DNA of 64,000 bases from Variovorax sp. J22G73 (GTDB lineage Bacteria; Pseudomonadota; Gammaproteobacteria; Burkholderiales; Burkholderiaceae_C), in assembly GCF_030317035.1 (NCBI RefSeq), contig NZ_JASZYK010000006.1, forward strand, positions 248,001 to 312,000, given 5' to 3'. The position numbers and the translations under genes are program-made. Under the pieces are notes generated by a model. It was given only the letters and a program-made list of their open reading frames with translations. It ran no database searches and was not told the origin of the DNA. Below, piece by piece: positions 1-9,645 of the stretch; position 1 is the first letter of the stretch; each line of letters opens with the position of its first letter.

Positions 1-8
1 TGAAGCGC

Positions 9-722
9 ATGAGCACCCCCCAACTCCTGATGATCGAAGACGACGTCCGCCTGGCGCAGATGGTGGGCGAATACCTGACGCAGTCGGGCTTCGCCTTCAA
101 CCACGCCGCCGACGGCGCGAACGGCCTCGAGCAGCTGCAGCAGCACGCGCCCGACCTCGTGATCCTCGACCTGATGCTGCCCGACACCGACGGGCTCGAA
201 GTGTGCCGCCGCATTCGCGCGCTGCCGGGCCCGATGTCGAAGGTGTCGGTGCTGATGCTGACGGCCAAGGGCGACCCGATGGACCGCATCATCGGCCTGG
301 AGATCGGCGCGGACGACTACCTGCCCAAGCCCTTCGAGCCGCGCGAGCTGCTGGCGCGCATTCGCGCCGTGCTGCGCCGGCGCAGCGAGAACGCCACCGA
401 GACCGAGGCCTCCACCGTGATGCGCTTCGGCACGCTGGAAATCGACCGCAACGCGCGCACCGTGTCGGTGGCCGGCGCGCTGGCCGACCTGACCTCCTAC
501 CAGTTCGACCTGCTGGTGGCCATGGCCGAGCGCGCGGGCCGCGTGCTCACGCGCGACCAGATCATGGAGGCCGTGCGCGGGCGCGAGCTCGAGGCCTTCG
601 ACCGCTCCATCGACGTGCACATGGGCCGCATCCGCGCGGCCATCGAGGTCGACGCGAAGAACCCCAAGCGCATCCTCACGGTGCGCGGCGTGGGCTACGT
701 CTTCGCCAAGCAGCAAGACTAA
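9..722 (+). CDS. OmpR/RstA-type two-component response regulator
   Basis: This 237-residue protein is a DNA-binding response regulator that should be phosphorylated by the histidine kinase encoded just downstream. The N-terminal receiver domain shows the acidic pair near residues 10-12 (IEDD), the phospho-acceptor Asp54 in VILDLMLP, and the conserved Lys in the LPKPFEP loop. The C-terminal part (from about residue 138) is an OmpR/PhoB winged helix ending in VRGVGYVF. The ATG at 9 is preceded by only eight bases of window, so the ribosome site cannot be judged. The family assignment is firm; the signal sensed cannot be read from the sequence. Confidence 0.93.
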   Translation: MSTPQLLMIEDDVRLAQMVGEYLTQSGFAFNHAADGANGLEQLQQHAPDLVILDLMLPDTDGLEVCRRIRALPGPMSKVSVLMLTAKGDPMDRIIGLEIGADDYLPKPFEPRELLARIRAVLRRRSENATETEASTVMRFGTLEIDRNARTVSVAGALADLTSYQFDLLVAMAERAGRVLTRDQIMEAVRGRELEAFDRSIDVHMGRIRAAIEVDAKNPKRILTVRGVGYVFAKQQD

Positions 723-833
723 GAAAATGTCAGCCCCCCGGCTTTTCATTCGCTTCGCGCCGTGCAATTCGCCATCCCCCGAGGGGGAGGCGCGGCTCGC
801 CTTGAGGCGGCCCTGCGGCGGCCGCCTCTTTTC

Positions 834-2036
834 ATGATGCTGCGCAGCTTCTATTCACGCCACCTGTACGTGCGCATCTGGCTCGCGGTGGTGGGCGGCG
901 TGGTCATCCTCACGCTGATGGCCAACTGGATCGTGCGCGAGGCGGCCGAAGCCGAGCGCGAGCGGCTGGCACCGGTGCCGCGCAACGTGGTGGTGCTGGA
1001 CGCACAAGACAAGCAGATCGGCGCGGGCACCGCGCTGCGCGTGCCCGGCCAGGGGCTGGAGTTCGACGTGACGCTGAGCGACGGCAAGTCGGTCACGCTG
1101 CGCGTGGCGCCGCGTGAACGGCCCACCGGCTCGGGCGGCTTCGCGCCGTGGCGCACGCCCTTCGGGCTGGGCTGGATGATCGCGCTGGTGGGCGTGGCGG
1201 TGGCGCTGGGCGTGTACCCGATCGTGCGGCGCATCACGCAGCGGCTGGAGTCGCTGCAGCGCGGCGTGCAGCGCTGGGGCGAAGGCGATCTCTCGGTGCG
1301 CGTGACCGAAGAAGGGCAGGACGAAGTGGCAGATCTCTCGAAACGATTCAACGCGTCGGCGCAACGCATCGAACAGCTGGTGCGCTCGCACAAGTCGCTG
1401 CTGGCCAACGCCTCGCACGAGCTGCGTTCGCCGCTCACCCGCATCCGCATGGGCCTGGAGCTGATGGGCGAGCGCCCGAGCCAGTCGGCGCGCGAGGAAA
1501 TCTCGCGCAACATCGGCGAGCTCGACCAGCTCATCGACGAGATCCTGCTGGCCAGCCGGCTGGACGCCAGCGAGGCCGACATGGGCACCATCGAGGCGGT
1601 CGACCTCACCGGCCTGGCCGCCGAGGAATGCTCGCAGGTGAACGCCGAGCTCGACCTGGCCGAAGGCACCGACAACGCCACCCTCACCGTGCCGGGCGTG
1701 TCGCGCCTGCTGCGCCGCGCCATCCGCAACCTGCTGGAAAACGCCCGCCGCTACGGCGCCGGCGAAATCGCGGTGGAGCTGGGCAGCGCCAACGGCTTTG
1801 CCACGGTGCGCGTGAACGACCGCGGCCCGGGCGTGCCGCCGGGGCTGCGCGAACGCATCTTCGAGCCCTTCTACCGGCTGCCCGGCGCCAGCGAGCGCAA
1901 CGGCGGCGTGGGCCTGGGGCTGGCGCTGGTGAAGTCGATCGCCGAGCGGCACGGCGGCACGGTGCGCTGCGAAGACCGGCCGGGCGGCGGCGCGAGCTTC
2001 GTCATTCGCCTGCCGGTAGCGGCGCGCGGGCACTGA
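834..2036 (+). CDS. HAMP-containing sensor histidine kinase
   Basis: Membrane sensor kinase of 400 residues, the likely partner of the preceding response regulator. It shows an N-terminal membrane segment (LAVVGGVVILTLMANWIV), a short periplasmic region of about 70 residues, a second membrane segment, and a HAMP linker. A HisKA domain follows with the phospho-acceptor His195 in SHELRSPLTR. The ATPase domain has an N box (NLLENARRYG), a G1 box (DRGPGVP) and a G2 box (GVGLGLALV). The frame is open from 762, but the ATG pair at 834/837 fits the usual short cytoplasmic start of such kinases. No strong Shine-Dalgarno is visible. The small sensory domain resembles RstB/CpxA-type kinases; the ligand is unknown. 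Confidence 0.9.
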   Translation: MMLRSFYSRHLYVRIWLAVVGGVVILTLMANWIVREAAEAERERLAPVPRNVVVLDAQDKQIGAGTALRVPGQGLEFDVTLSDGKSVTLRVAPRERPTGSGGFAPWRTPFGLGWMIALVGVAVALGVYPIVRRITQRLESLQRGVQRWGEGDLSVRVTEEGQDEVADLSKRFNASAQRIEQLVRSHKSLLANASHELRSPLTRIRMGLELMGERPSQSAREEISRNIGELDQLIDEILLASRLDASEADMGTIEAVDLTGLAAEECSQVNAELDLAEGTDNATLTVPGVSRLLRRAIRNLLENARRYGAGEIAVELGSANGFATVRVNDRGPGVPPGLRERIFEPFYRLPGASERNGGVGLGLALVKSIAERHGGTVRCEDRPGGGASFVIRLPVAARGH

Positions 2037-2167
2037 CCGGCACTGAGCCGGCACTGAGGGGCACCCAAGGCCGCCGAAGGCCGCTGGGCCGCCCGGGGCC
2101 AACGCCCTGCCGCACGCGGGGCCTCGGTCAGGTTGGCGCCGCGGGGCGCACCTAGAATTCCGCCCCT

Positions 2168-3415
2168 ATGCAGAGATCGCACATCGTTCGGCCCGCGGCC
2201 ATGTTCTGGGGGCTGGTGGTGTTCATGCCGGTCGGCGTCACCTACCTTTCAGCCATCTTGCTGCTGCTCACCCTGGTGGTGGCCGGCGACGGGCGCGAGC
2301 GCCTCGCGCGGCTGCGCGCCAACCCGCTGTGGTGGCCGGTGATGGCCTACCTGGCCTGGACGCTGCTGGTGCTGGCCTTCGGGCGGCACTACCCCGAGAC
2401 CCCGTCCAACCTGTTCCACGGCATCCGCATCGGCCTCACCATATTGATGGCGATGGCGCTCACGCGCGAGGAAGCGCTGTGGGCGCTGCGCGGCTTCCTG
2501 CTGGCCGCGGCGCTGGGCGTGCTGCTGGTGGTGGCGTACTACGCCATCGGCTTTCCGCTGTGGTCGCCGCTGCGCGCGGTGGTCATGGAGGTGGGCAACA
2601 AGTCGATCAGCAATGCGCTGCTGTTCAGCGTGGTGGCCTCCACGGCCGCCGTGTGGGGCATTGCGCAAATTGCCGCGCACCGGCCGCTGCGCGCGATTCC
2701 AGCCTTCGTGCTGATGCTCGGGCTGGGCCTGGTGGTGGCGCTGCCGCTGACCTCGCGCACCTCGGTGCTGGCGCTGCTGCTGGTGGTGCCGGTGGTGTGC
2801 ATCCACCAGTGGCGCAGCCACCTGAAGATGCTGGTGGGCGCGCTGGTGCTGGGGACCGTGGTGCTGGGTGCGGGGCTCTACCAGCTGCCGCAGCTGCAGC
2901 ACAAGGTGGAGACCGGCGTGCAGGAAATCGAAGACGCGCAGAACGGCGCCGTGTTCCACGGCAGCTGGATCATTCGCTACTACATGTACCGCGACACCGG
3001 CCGCATGATCGCCGACCGCCCGCTCACCGGCTGGGGCATCGGCGGCTGGACCGAGCAGTGGCACAAGCGCGGCCCGGCGCTGTTCGCGGACTCGAACATG
3101 CCGCACAACGACTTCCTGTGGGTCGGCTCGCAGGGCGGGCTGCCAGCCTTGCTGAGCTTGCTGCTCATCATGGTCACGGCGGTGTGGCAGGCGTGGAAGC
3201 GCCCCGACATCGCGGGCCGCTACGCGCTGGCGGCCACGCTGATCGCGCTGATCGCGTCGAGCGTGAACTCGGCGCTGCGCGACGCGCAGATCGGGCTGGC
3301 GCTGCTGTGGATCGCCATGATCTACCTGCGGCTCGCGCAGGAAAAGAACGATCCGAATCCGTGGCGTGGCCTGCTGCCGTCGCGCCGCGTGGAATCGTTG
3401 ACCCAACCAGGTTGA
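2168..3415 (+). CDS. O-antigen ligase / Wzy-family membrane protein
   Basis: Polytopic inner-membrane protein of 415 residues with about ten hydrophobic segments and one larger periplasmic loop (about residues 240-320). The loop contains the pattern MPHNDFLWVGSQGG, typical of the O-antigen ligase (WaaL/RfaL) and Wzy_C superfamily. Such proteins join or polymerise lipid-linked sugar chains in the periplasm. No glycan genes flank it, so whether it acts as ligase, polymerase or protein glycosylation ligase cannot be decided. It lies 131 bp after the kinase gene and is followed by a hairpin at 3458-3480. Confidence 0.85.
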   Translation: MQRSHIVRPAAMFWGLVVFMPVGVTYLSAILLLLTLVVAGDGRERLARLRANPLWWPVMAYLAWTLLVLAFGRHYPETPSNLFHGIRIGLTILMAMALTREEALWALRGFLLAAALGVLLVVAYYAIGFPLWSPLRAVVMEVGNKSISNALLFSVVASTAAVWGIAQIAAHRPLRAIPAFVLMLGLGLVVALPLTSRTSVLALLLVVPVVCIHQWRSHLKMLVGALVLGTVVLGAGLYQLPQLQHKVETGVQEIEDAQNGAVFHGSWIIRYYMYRDTGRMIADRPLTGWGIGGWTEQWHKRGPALFADSNMPHNDFLWVGSQGGLPALLSLLLIMVTAVWQAWKRPDIAGRYALAATLIALIASSVNSALRDAQIGLALLWIAMIYLRLAQEKNDPNPWRGLLPSRRVESLTQPG

Positions 3416-3457
3416 TGGGCCGGCGGGGCTGGTAGGGCAGAGGGCCTGACGGACTGA

Positions 3458-3480
3458 AGGCGCCGCATTGCGCGGCGCCT
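3458..3480. terminator. Hairpin between convergent genes
   Basis: A perfect 9-bp inverted repeat (AGGCGCCGC ... GCGGCGCCT) with a 5-base loop lies between the convergent ligase gene and the zinc-finger gene. Only a weak T-rich run follows on the plus strand, so it is a plausible bidirectional terminator rather than a certain one. Confidence 0.55.
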
Positions 3481-3533
3481 AGCTTTGGCCTCGCGCCCCG
3501 AGCCTCGAAGGGCTCAGGAACGCTGTCGCGCTT

Positions 3534-3743
3534 TCAGTGCCGCGACGACACCGTTTCACCCGCCTTCAGGCGGTACACCGTGCCGCAGTACGGGCACTTG
3601 GCTTCGCCGGTGCGCGCCACGTCGAGGTACACCTTCGGGTGGTTGTTCCAGAGCTTCATGTCGGCCTTGGGGCTGGGGCAGAACACGCCGCCTTGATGAT
3701 TGAGCTCCTTGGCCAGGAGTTCGACGACTGCATTGGTGGACAT
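3534..3743 (-). CDS. Zinc-finger domain protein (zf-CHCC type)
   Basis: Small protein of 69 residues with a Cys/His set typical of the zf-CHCC domain: one Cys in VFCPSP, a His in NNHPKVYLD and a CPYCGTVY pair near the C-terminus. This bacterial domain is related to the zinc-binding mitochondrial complex I subunit NDUFS6. In betaproteobacteria it often sits beside ilvE, as here, where its start is 5 bp after the ilvE stop. The bacterial function is not established. The length is normal for the family. Confidence 0.88.
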   Translation of the reverse strand: MSTNAVVELLAKELNHQGGVFCPSPKADMKLWNNHPKVYLDVARTGEAKCPYCGTVYRLKAGETVSSRH

Positions 3744-3748
3744 GGGAT

Positions 3749-4699
3749 TCAGACTTTCGTGAGCCAGTGGGCGTACTTGGGGTTCTTGCCGTTCACGATG
3801 TCGAAGAAGGCAGACTGGATTTTCTCGGTGATGGGGCCGCGCGAGCCGCCGTCGCCGCGGTTACCGATCTCGATGCGGTCGAGCTCGCGGATGGGCGTCA
3901 CTTCGGCGGCGGTGCCGGTGAAGAAGGCCTCGTCGGAAATGTAGACCTCGTCGCGCGTGATGCGCTTTTGCACCAGCTCCAGGCCCAGGTCCTTGCAGAT
4001 GTGCAGGATGGTGTTGCGCGTGATGCCGTTGAGCGCGCCGGCCGACAGGTCGGGCGTGTACACCACGCCGCCCTTGACCACGAAGATGTTCTCGCCCGCG
4101 CCCTCGGACACGAAGCCGCTCGCGTCGAGCAGCAGCGCCTCGTCGTAGCCGTCGTCCAGCGCTTCCATGTTGGCCAGGATCGAGTTGGTGTAGTTGCTCA
4201 CCGACTTGGCCTGCGTCATCGTGATGTTGACGTGGTGGCGCGTGTAGCTGGAGGTCTTCACTCGGATGCCGCGCTTCAGGCCCTCTTCGCCGAGGTAGGC
4301 GCCCCACGACCAGGCCGCGACCATGGCGTGGATCCTGTTGCCCTTGGGGCTCACGCCGAGTTTCTCGGAGCCGATCCAGATCAGCGGGCGCAGGTAGCAG
4401 CTTTCGAGCTTGTTCTCGCGAACGACCTGCTTCTGCGCTTCGTTCAGCTGCTCTTGCGTGAACGGGATCTTCATGCGCAGGATCTTGGCGCTGTTGAACA
4501 GGCGCTCGGTGTGCTCGGCCAGGCGGAAGATGGCCGTGCCCTCGGGCGTCTTGTAGGCGCGCACGCCCTCGAAGGCGCCGCAACCGTAGTGCAGCGTGTG
4601 GCTCAGCACGTGGATCTTGGCGTCGCGCCAGTCCACGAGTTCGCCGTCCATCCAGATCTTGCCGTCACGGTCGTCCAGCGAGGGGGGGATCGAGCTCAT
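3749..4699 (-). CDS. ilvE: Branched-chain amino acid aminotransferase
   Basis: PLP-dependent fold-type IV transaminase of 316 residues that interconverts Val/Leu/Ile and their 2-oxo acids with 2-oxoglutarate/glutamate. Visible hallmarks are the N-terminal WMDGELVDW and HYGCGAFEGVRAY motifs, the PLP-binding Lys in TQAKSVSNY, the EGAGENIF signature and the late FFTGTAAEVTPI motif. The frame is open from 4747, but the ATG at 4699 has an AGGAA ribosome site and gives the usual N-terminus. It is divergent from rdgC and is probably co-transcribed with the zinc-finger gene. Confidence 0.95.
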   Translation of the reverse strand: MSSIPPSLDDRDGKIWMDGELVDWRDAKIHVLSHTLHYGCGAFEGVRAYKTPEGTAIFRLAEHTERLFNSAKILRMKIPFTQEQLNEAQKQVVRENKLESCYLRPLIWIGSEKLGVSPKGNRIHAMVAAWSWGAYLGEEGLKRGIRVKTSSYTRHHVNITMTQAKSVSNYTNSILANMEALDDGYDEALLLDASGFVSEGAGENIFVVKGGVVYTPDLSAGALNGITRNTILHICKDLGLELVQKRITRDEVYISDEAFFTGTAAEVTPIRELDRIEIGNRGDGGSRGPITEKIQSAFFDIVNGKNPKYAHWLTKV

Positions 4700-4839
4700 T
4701 TCCTGATTCCTTTGGGAGCGGTGGGGTGCGACCGGGGGCAGTCGCAAAAGCTTTCGATTTTAAGGCGCAGCCCGCGGCCGTGCTCCTGCAGGGTGCCCGA
4801 CAATGGTTGGTTGTCCAAACCAGTGGAAAAAGGGTTTCC

Positions 4840-5841
4840 GTGTCCGTATTCAAGAACGTCATCGTCTATCGCATCGAACCTGCCTGGTCCCAAACACTGG
4901 CCGAGGCGGAAGAAGGGCTTGCCAAGCAGCGCTTCGTGCCGTGCGGCCCCTCGCAGGAAAAGTCCGCCGGCTGGGTCGAGCCCCGCGGCGAAGCCAACGG
5001 CCCGTTGGTCGAATCCATCGACGGCCAGTGGCTGGTCGAGTACATGATCGAAAGCAAGCAGGTCCCCGGCTCGGTGGTGCGCCGCAAGCTCGACGAGCGC
5101 TGCGCCAGCATCGAAGCCACCACCGGCCGCAAGCCCGGCAAGAAGGAAAAGAAGGACCTGAAAGAAGACATCACGCTGGAGCTGCTGCCCATGGCCTTCA
5201 CCCGCAGCGCGCGCGTGACGGTGTGGATCGACAAGGCCGAGAACCGCCTGGTAATCAACAGCGGCAACGCCACGCGCGCCGACGAGGTGGTCACCAGCCT
5301 GGTGAAGTCGCTCGACGGCTTTGCCGTGGCGCTGGTCAACACGCAGATCGAGCCGGCCGCCGCCATGGCCAACTGGCTGCTCACGCAGGAGCCGCCGGCC
5401 GGCTTCAGCATCGACCGCGAGTGCGAGCTCAAGGCCTCCGACGACTCCAAGGCCGTGGTGCGCTATGCCAAGCACGCGCTGGACATCGACGAGGTGAAGC
5501 AGCACATCACCGACGGCAAGCGCCCCACGCGCCTGGCGCTCACCTGGGACGACCGCGTGTCCTTCGAGCTCACGCAGGGCATGCTGATCCGCAAGATCAC
5601 CTTCCTCGAAGGCACGGGCGACGGCGCCTCCGGTGGCAAGAAGGAAGACAACTTCGACGCCGACGTGGCCATCGCGACCGGCGAGCTCGGCCAGCTGGTG
5701 CCGGCGCTGCTCGACGCGCTGGGCGGCGAAGCGGCGTTCTCCGCGGCCCCGCCCGACGACACGGTCAAGCCCGCGGCAAAAGCACCGACGACCACGACGC
5801 CGGCCGATGCGCCCGAAGAGGAAGAAGACGCGCCGTTCTGA
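4840..5841 (+). CDS. rdgC: Recombination-associated protein RdgC
   Basis: Ring-forming, sequence-nonspecific double-strand DNA-binding protein that modulates RecA-dependent recombination. The GTG at 4840 gives the family N-terminus (SVFKNVIVYRI) and a 333-residue product close to the usual length of about 300. The extra length is an acidic, Pro/Ala/Thr-rich tail (about residues 300-333). The body shows the expected LAEAEEGLAKQRFVPCG and RLALTWDDRVSFEL stretches. The open frame from 4726 includes the intergenic region and was trimmed. The gene diverges from ilvE across about 140 bp that must hold both promoters. A near-duplicated GCGCATTGTT segment lies just after the stop (5842-5870). Confidence 0.93.
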   Translation: MSVFKNVIVYRIEPAWSQTLAEAEEGLAKQRFVPCGPSQEKSAGWVEPRGEANGPLVESIDGQWLVEYMIESKQVPGSVVRRKLDERCASIEATTGRKPGKKEKKDLKEDITLELLPMAFTRSARVTVWIDKAENRLVINSGNATRADEVVTSLVKSLDGFAVALVNTQIEPAAAMANWLLTQEPPAGFSIDRECELKASDDSKAVVRYAKHALDIDEVKQHITDGKRPTRLALTWDDRVSFELTQGMLIRKITFLEGTGDGASGGKKEDNFDADVAIATGELGQLVPALLDALGGEAAFSAAPPDDTVKPAAKAPTTTTPADAPEEEEDAPF

Positions 5842-5889
5842 CGCGCATTGTTTTGAAGCGCATTGTTCTGACGCGCCTTCGATGAACGC

Positions 5890-7101
5890 TCAGGCGACCA
5901 GGTAGGTCTGCGCCAGCCGCACCCAGCACGCGGCGCCCAGCGGCAGCACCTGGTCGTTGAAGTCGTAGCCCGGGTTGTGCACCATGCAGCCCCCGAACTC
6001 GCCCTCCCCGTTGCCCAGCAGCAAATAGCAGCCCGGCAACGCGTCGAGCATCCAGGCGAAGTCTTCGCTGCCCGCGAAGCCCTTGGGCGCCTGCGTGACG
6101 ACGTTCTCCTCGCCCACCAGCTCGGCGCACACCTGCGCGGCCAGCTGCGTCTCGGCCGCGGTGTTGACCACCGGCGGCACCAGCTGGCGGTAGTCGATCT
6201 CGGCCTGCACGCCGTGCGCCTGCGCGGTGAAGTCGACGATCTCGCGGATGCGCTGCTCGACCAGCGCGCGCGTCTCGGGCCGCGCCGCGCGCACGTTCAG
6301 GCCCAGCGACACCGACTGCGGAATCACGTTGTGCGTGGCCCCGCCGCGAATGAAGCCCACCGACACCACCGCCGTGTCGTCGGGCGCCACGTTGCGCGCC
6401 ACCACGGTCTGCAGCGCGGTGACGATGGCCGCGGCCGCGGCGACCGGGTCGCGCGCGCGGTGCGGCATGGCGCCGTGCCCGCCCACGCCCTTGATGGTGA
6501 CGTCGGCCACGTCGGACGACAGCGTCACCGGCCCCTCGATGGCCAGCATCGTGCCCACCGGCACGCCGGGCGCGTTGTGCAGCGCGTACACCGCGTCGCA
6601 GGGAAAGCGCTCGAACAGGCCGTCGGCGATCATCGCGCGCGCGCCGCACAGGTTCTCTTCGTCGGGCTGAAAGATCAGGTTCAGCGTGCCGTCGAAGTCG
6701 CGCGCCTTCGCCAGCGCCTTCGCGGCCGCCAGCAGGATGGCGGTGTGCCCGTCGTGCCCGCAGGCATGCATGCGGCCCGCGTTGCGGCTCGCGTACGGCA
6801 GGCCGGTGGCCTCGGTGATGGGCAGCGCGTCCATGTCGGCGCGAATGCCCAGGCTGCGCGTGCCCTTGCCCAGCTTCAGCTGCGCCACGATGCCGGTCTT
6901 GCCGATGCCGGTGTGCACCTCGTAGCCCCAGCTGCGCAGCAGGTTCGCGACCAGCTCGCTGGTGGCGCTCACCTCGAAGCCGAGCTCGGGGTTGGCGTGG
7001 ATCTGCCGGCGAATGTCGACGAAGGCCTGCGTGTCGACGTCGGCCTGGGGCAGCAGGCGCGACAGGAGCTTGGTGGTCTGGGGGCTGAGTTCGCGGGTCA
7101 T
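5890..7101 (-). CDS. M20-family amidohydrolase (hippurate hydrolase-like)
   Basis: Cytoplasmic metallopeptidase-fold hydrolase of 403 residues that should cleave an N-acyl amino acid or related amide. Metal-binding motifs are visible: RADMDALPI, the MHACGHDGHTA core (about residues 105-116) and QPDEENLCGA, followed by the dimerisation domain with GVGGHGAMPH. This arrangement is typical of HipO/AbgB/IAA-hydrolase-type enzymes; the real substrate is unknown. It lies 58 bp downstream of an MHS symporter on the same strand, with a divergent LysR gene beyond. The three probably form one uptake-and-hydrolysis module. Confidence 0.9.
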   Translation of the reverse strand: MTRELSPQTTKLLSRLLPQADVDTQAFVDIRRQIHANPELGFEVSATSELVANLLRSWGYEVHTGIGKTGIVAQLKLGKGTRSLGIRADMDALPITEATGLPYASRNAGRMHACGHDGHTAILLAAAKALAKARDFDGTLNLIFQPDEENLCGARAMIADGLFERFPCDAVYALHNAPGVPVGTMLAIEGPVTLSSDVADVTIKGVGGHGAMPHRARDPVAAAAAIVTALQTVVARNVAPDDTAVVSVGFIRGGATHNVIPQSVSLGLNVRAARPETRALVEQRIREIVDFTAQAHGVQAEIDYRQLVPPVVNTAAETQLAAQVCAELVGEENVVTQAPKGFAGSEDFAWMLDALPGCYLLLGNGEGEFGGCMVHNPGYDFNDQVLPLGAACWVRLAQTYLVA

Positions 7102-7159
7102 GAAAGAAATCCGTTGCGATGAAGGTGAAAAAGGCGGGCCAGGGGGCGGCGTTCGCGCA

Positions 7160-8497
7160 TCAGGCCGTCTTGCGCTCGCGCAGGCTCAGCAGCGCGACCA
7201 GGCTCAGCACGCCGCAGACCATCATGTAGAAGGCCGGCGACAGCGGGTTGTCGGTCTTTGCCAGCAGCCAGGTCACGATGAACTGCGACGAGCCGCCGAA
7301 GATGGTCACGCCCACGCTGTAGATCACCGAGATGCCGCTGGCACGCACGCCGGCCGGCAGCATCTCCAGCAGCATCAAAAACATGGGGGTGGTGCCGATG
7401 TTGACGCTGGCCGTCAGCAGCGCCGACAGCGCCAGCACCAGCGGCACGCTCGGGTGGTGGCTGATGAGCCAGAACACCGGCACCACCGCGACCACGCTGA
7501 ACAGCAGCGAGCCGATCACCAGCGGCTTGCGATCGGGCAGCCGGTCGGCCAGGCGCCCCGCCACCAGCGACACCACGAACAGCGTGATGCCCGTGACGCA
7601 GCCCGACAGCAGCGACAGCGACGGCGGCATGTGCAGCACGCGGATCATGTAGGTGGGCATGAAGAACACCACCAGGTACATCGTGGCCGTGCCCGCGGTG
7701 GTGGCCAGGATGCCCTTGAGCACCGTGCCGCCGTGCGCGCGCAGCAGGCGCCCCACGGGGCTGGACTCGTGGCGCTCGGCAACGTGCGTCTCGTCGAGGT
7801 TGGCGCGAATGTAGAGGCCCACCGGCGCGATCAGCAGGCCGAGCAGGAACGGCAGGCGCCAGCCCCAGCTCTCCAGCGAGGCCTGCGGCAACGCGGCGTA
7901 CAGCGCGGCGCCCGTGAACGCGCCCAGCAGCGCCGACACGCCCTGGCTCGCGAGCTGCCAGCTCACGCGAAAGCCGCGGCCCTTCACGCCGCCGGCCTCC
8001 ATCAGCATGGAGGTGGCCGCGCCCACTTCGCCGCCGAGCGAAAAGCCCTGCAGCAGCCGGCCGGCCACGATCATCAGCGAGCCGAACACGCCGGCCGACG
8101 CATAGGTCGGCGCGAACGCGATGCACAGCGTGCCCAGCACCATCAGGCCGATGGTCAGCGTCATGGCGGCCTTGCGGCCCTTGCGGTCGGCGTAGTTGCC
8201 GATGATCACGCCGCCCAGCGGGCGCATCACGAAGCCGATGCCGAAGGTGGCCACCGCCAGCAGCAGCGAGCCGTAGGCGCTGTCGGAGGGAAAGAACAGC
8301 TTGCCGATCAGCAGCGCGAAGAAGCTGTAGACGGTGAAGTCGTACATCTCCAGCGCGTTGCCCAGCGAGCAGGCCGCGATCAGGCGGAACTGGCTCTGCG
8401 GTGCCTTCGCCCGGGTGGCACTGGTGGCGGTGGATGCGCCGGCGGCGCTGGACGCAGAACCCCCGATCGGGCTTGCAGGCAAGGTGGCTTCGCTCAT
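7160..8497 (-). CDS. MFS transporter, metabolite:H+ symporter (MHS) family
   Basis: Inner-membrane symporter of 445 residues with about twelve hydrophobic helices. The N-terminal LGNALEMYDFTVYSFFA pattern and the GGVIIGNYADRKGRK loop after the second helix are characteristic of the MHS branch (KgtP, ProP, ShiA and relatives), which take up organic acids or zwitterions with protons. An Ala/Ser/Thr-rich cytoplasmic N-terminus of about 35 residues precedes the first helix. It is co-oriented with the M20 amidohydrolase, suggesting that it imports that enzyme's substrate. Confidence 0.92.
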   Translation of the reverse strand: MSEATLPASPIGGSASSAAGASTATSATRAKAPQSQFRLIAACSLGNALEMYDFTVYSFFALLIGKLFFPSDSAYGSLLLAVATFGIGFVMRPLGGVIIGNYADRKGRKAAMTLTIGLMVLGTLCIAFAPTYASAGVFGSLMIVAGRLLQGFSLGGEVGAATSMLMEAGGVKGRGFRVSWQLASQGVSALLGAFTGAALYAALPQASLESWGWRLPFLLGLLIAPVGLYIRANLDETHVAERHESSPVGRLLRAHGGTVLKGILATTAGTATMYLVVFFMPTYMIRVLHMPPSLSLLSGCVTGITLFVVSLVAGRLADRLPDRKPLVIGSLLFSVVAVVPVFWLISHHPSVPLVLALSALLTASVNIGTTPMFLMLLEMLPAGVRASGISVIYSVGVTIFGGSSQFIVTWLLAKTDNPLSPAFYMMVCGVLSLVALLSLRERKTA

Positions 8498-8700
8498 CTA
8501 ATGTCTCCACGAACAGGTTGCGCAGGTGCCCGGCGGGGCCCTTTGCGGCGGAGTATTCAGGCAAAGCGCAGCAGCGAAGAATCACAAATTTTCATGCCGA
8601 TAACCAAACGGAATCCCCGACAGAAAGAGCCCTTCGGCACCATCGGGAGAACCACCAAGACGGCGTTTTCGCGCCCCTTTTTCGAGAACGCGGCACCACG

Positions 8701-9645
8701 ATGAAGCTGCAACAGTTGCGCGTCCTGCTGGCCGTGGCCCAGCACGGCAGCATCCACGAGGCCTCGCGCAGCCTGCACACCACGCAGCCCGCGCTCTCCA
8801 AGACCATCTCGGAACTGGAGCGCGAGCTCGGTGTGACGCTGATGTCGCGCTCCACGCGCGGCGTAAGCCTGACGGCCTACGGCGTTGCGCTGGTCAAGCG
8901 CGCGAGCCTGGTCGAGCAGGAACTGCGGCATGCGCTGGAAGACATCGAGGCCATTCGCGGGCACGACGAGGCGCAGCTGAACATCGGCTTCACCGCCGTG
9001 GCGTCGAGCGGGCCGCTGCCCGATGCGATGGCGTCGTTCAGGCAGCGCTTTCCCAATGTGGCGATGCGCTGCTTCGAGCTGCGGCCGCAACAGATCTTCG
9101 AGGGGCTGCGCGAGGGGCGGCTCGACCTGGGGCTGATCTCCACCTGCAACGGGCCGGGCACCAACTCCTTTCAGTGGGAGCCGTTGTTCTCGGTGGCCAT
9201 GCACCTGTCGGTGCGCGCGGGCCATCCGCTGCGGCGGGTGCGCAAGCTGCAGCCGCTGCTGGACGCCGACTGGCTGGTGCTCGACCCGATCGACGACGCG
9301 GGCAGCCCGCTGGTCAGCACGATGCAGATGCACGGGCTCGAGATGCCGCGGCGCATGGTGCAGAGCGCGTCGAACCTGCTGGGCCTGCAGCTGGCCACGC
9401 AGACCGACATGATCAGCATGTGGTCGGACTTCGTGTTCCACGGCGCGGGGCCGCTGCGGCTGCAGCCCGGCCTGCTGGAGAAGCTGCCGATCACCGACGC
9501 GCTGCCCGACTTCGACGTGTTCCTGGTGTACCGGTCGGCCGACCTGATGACGCATGCGTGCGCGGAATTCGCCAAGGAGGCGCGGCACCAGGCGAAGGCG
9601 AACCCGCCGTGGCGCCAGCCCGGGCGCAAGGCGCGCGGGGGGTGA
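8701..9645 (+). CDS. LysR-family transcriptional regulator
   Basis: Regulator of 314 residues with an N-terminal winged helix (TTQPALSKTISELERELG, about residues 27-44) and a C-terminal periplasmic-binding-fold effector domain. The ATG at 8701 gives the canonical start, with the helix beginning four to five residues later; the longer open frame upstream is intergenic. It is transcribed divergently from the MHS transporter and M20 gene across about 200 bp, the classic arrangement for autoregulation and control of the divergent operon. The stop is followed by imperfect repeats of AAGCGCGCGGG (9656-9700). Confidence 0.93.
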   Translation: MKLQQLRVLLAVAQHGSIHEASRSLHTTQPALSKTISELERELGVTLMSRSTRGVSLTAYGVALVKRASLVEQELRHALEDIEAIRGHDEAQLNIGFTAVASSGPLPDAMASFRQRFPNVAMRCFELRPQQIFEGLREGRLDLGLISTCNGPGTNSFQWEPLFSVAMHLSVRAGHPLRRVRKLQPLLDADWLVLDPIDDAGSPLVSTMQMHGLEMPRRMVQSASNLLGLQLATQTDMISMWSDFVFHGAGPLRLQPGLLEKLPITDALPDFDVFLVYRSADLMTHACAEFAKEARHQAKANPPWRQPGRKARGG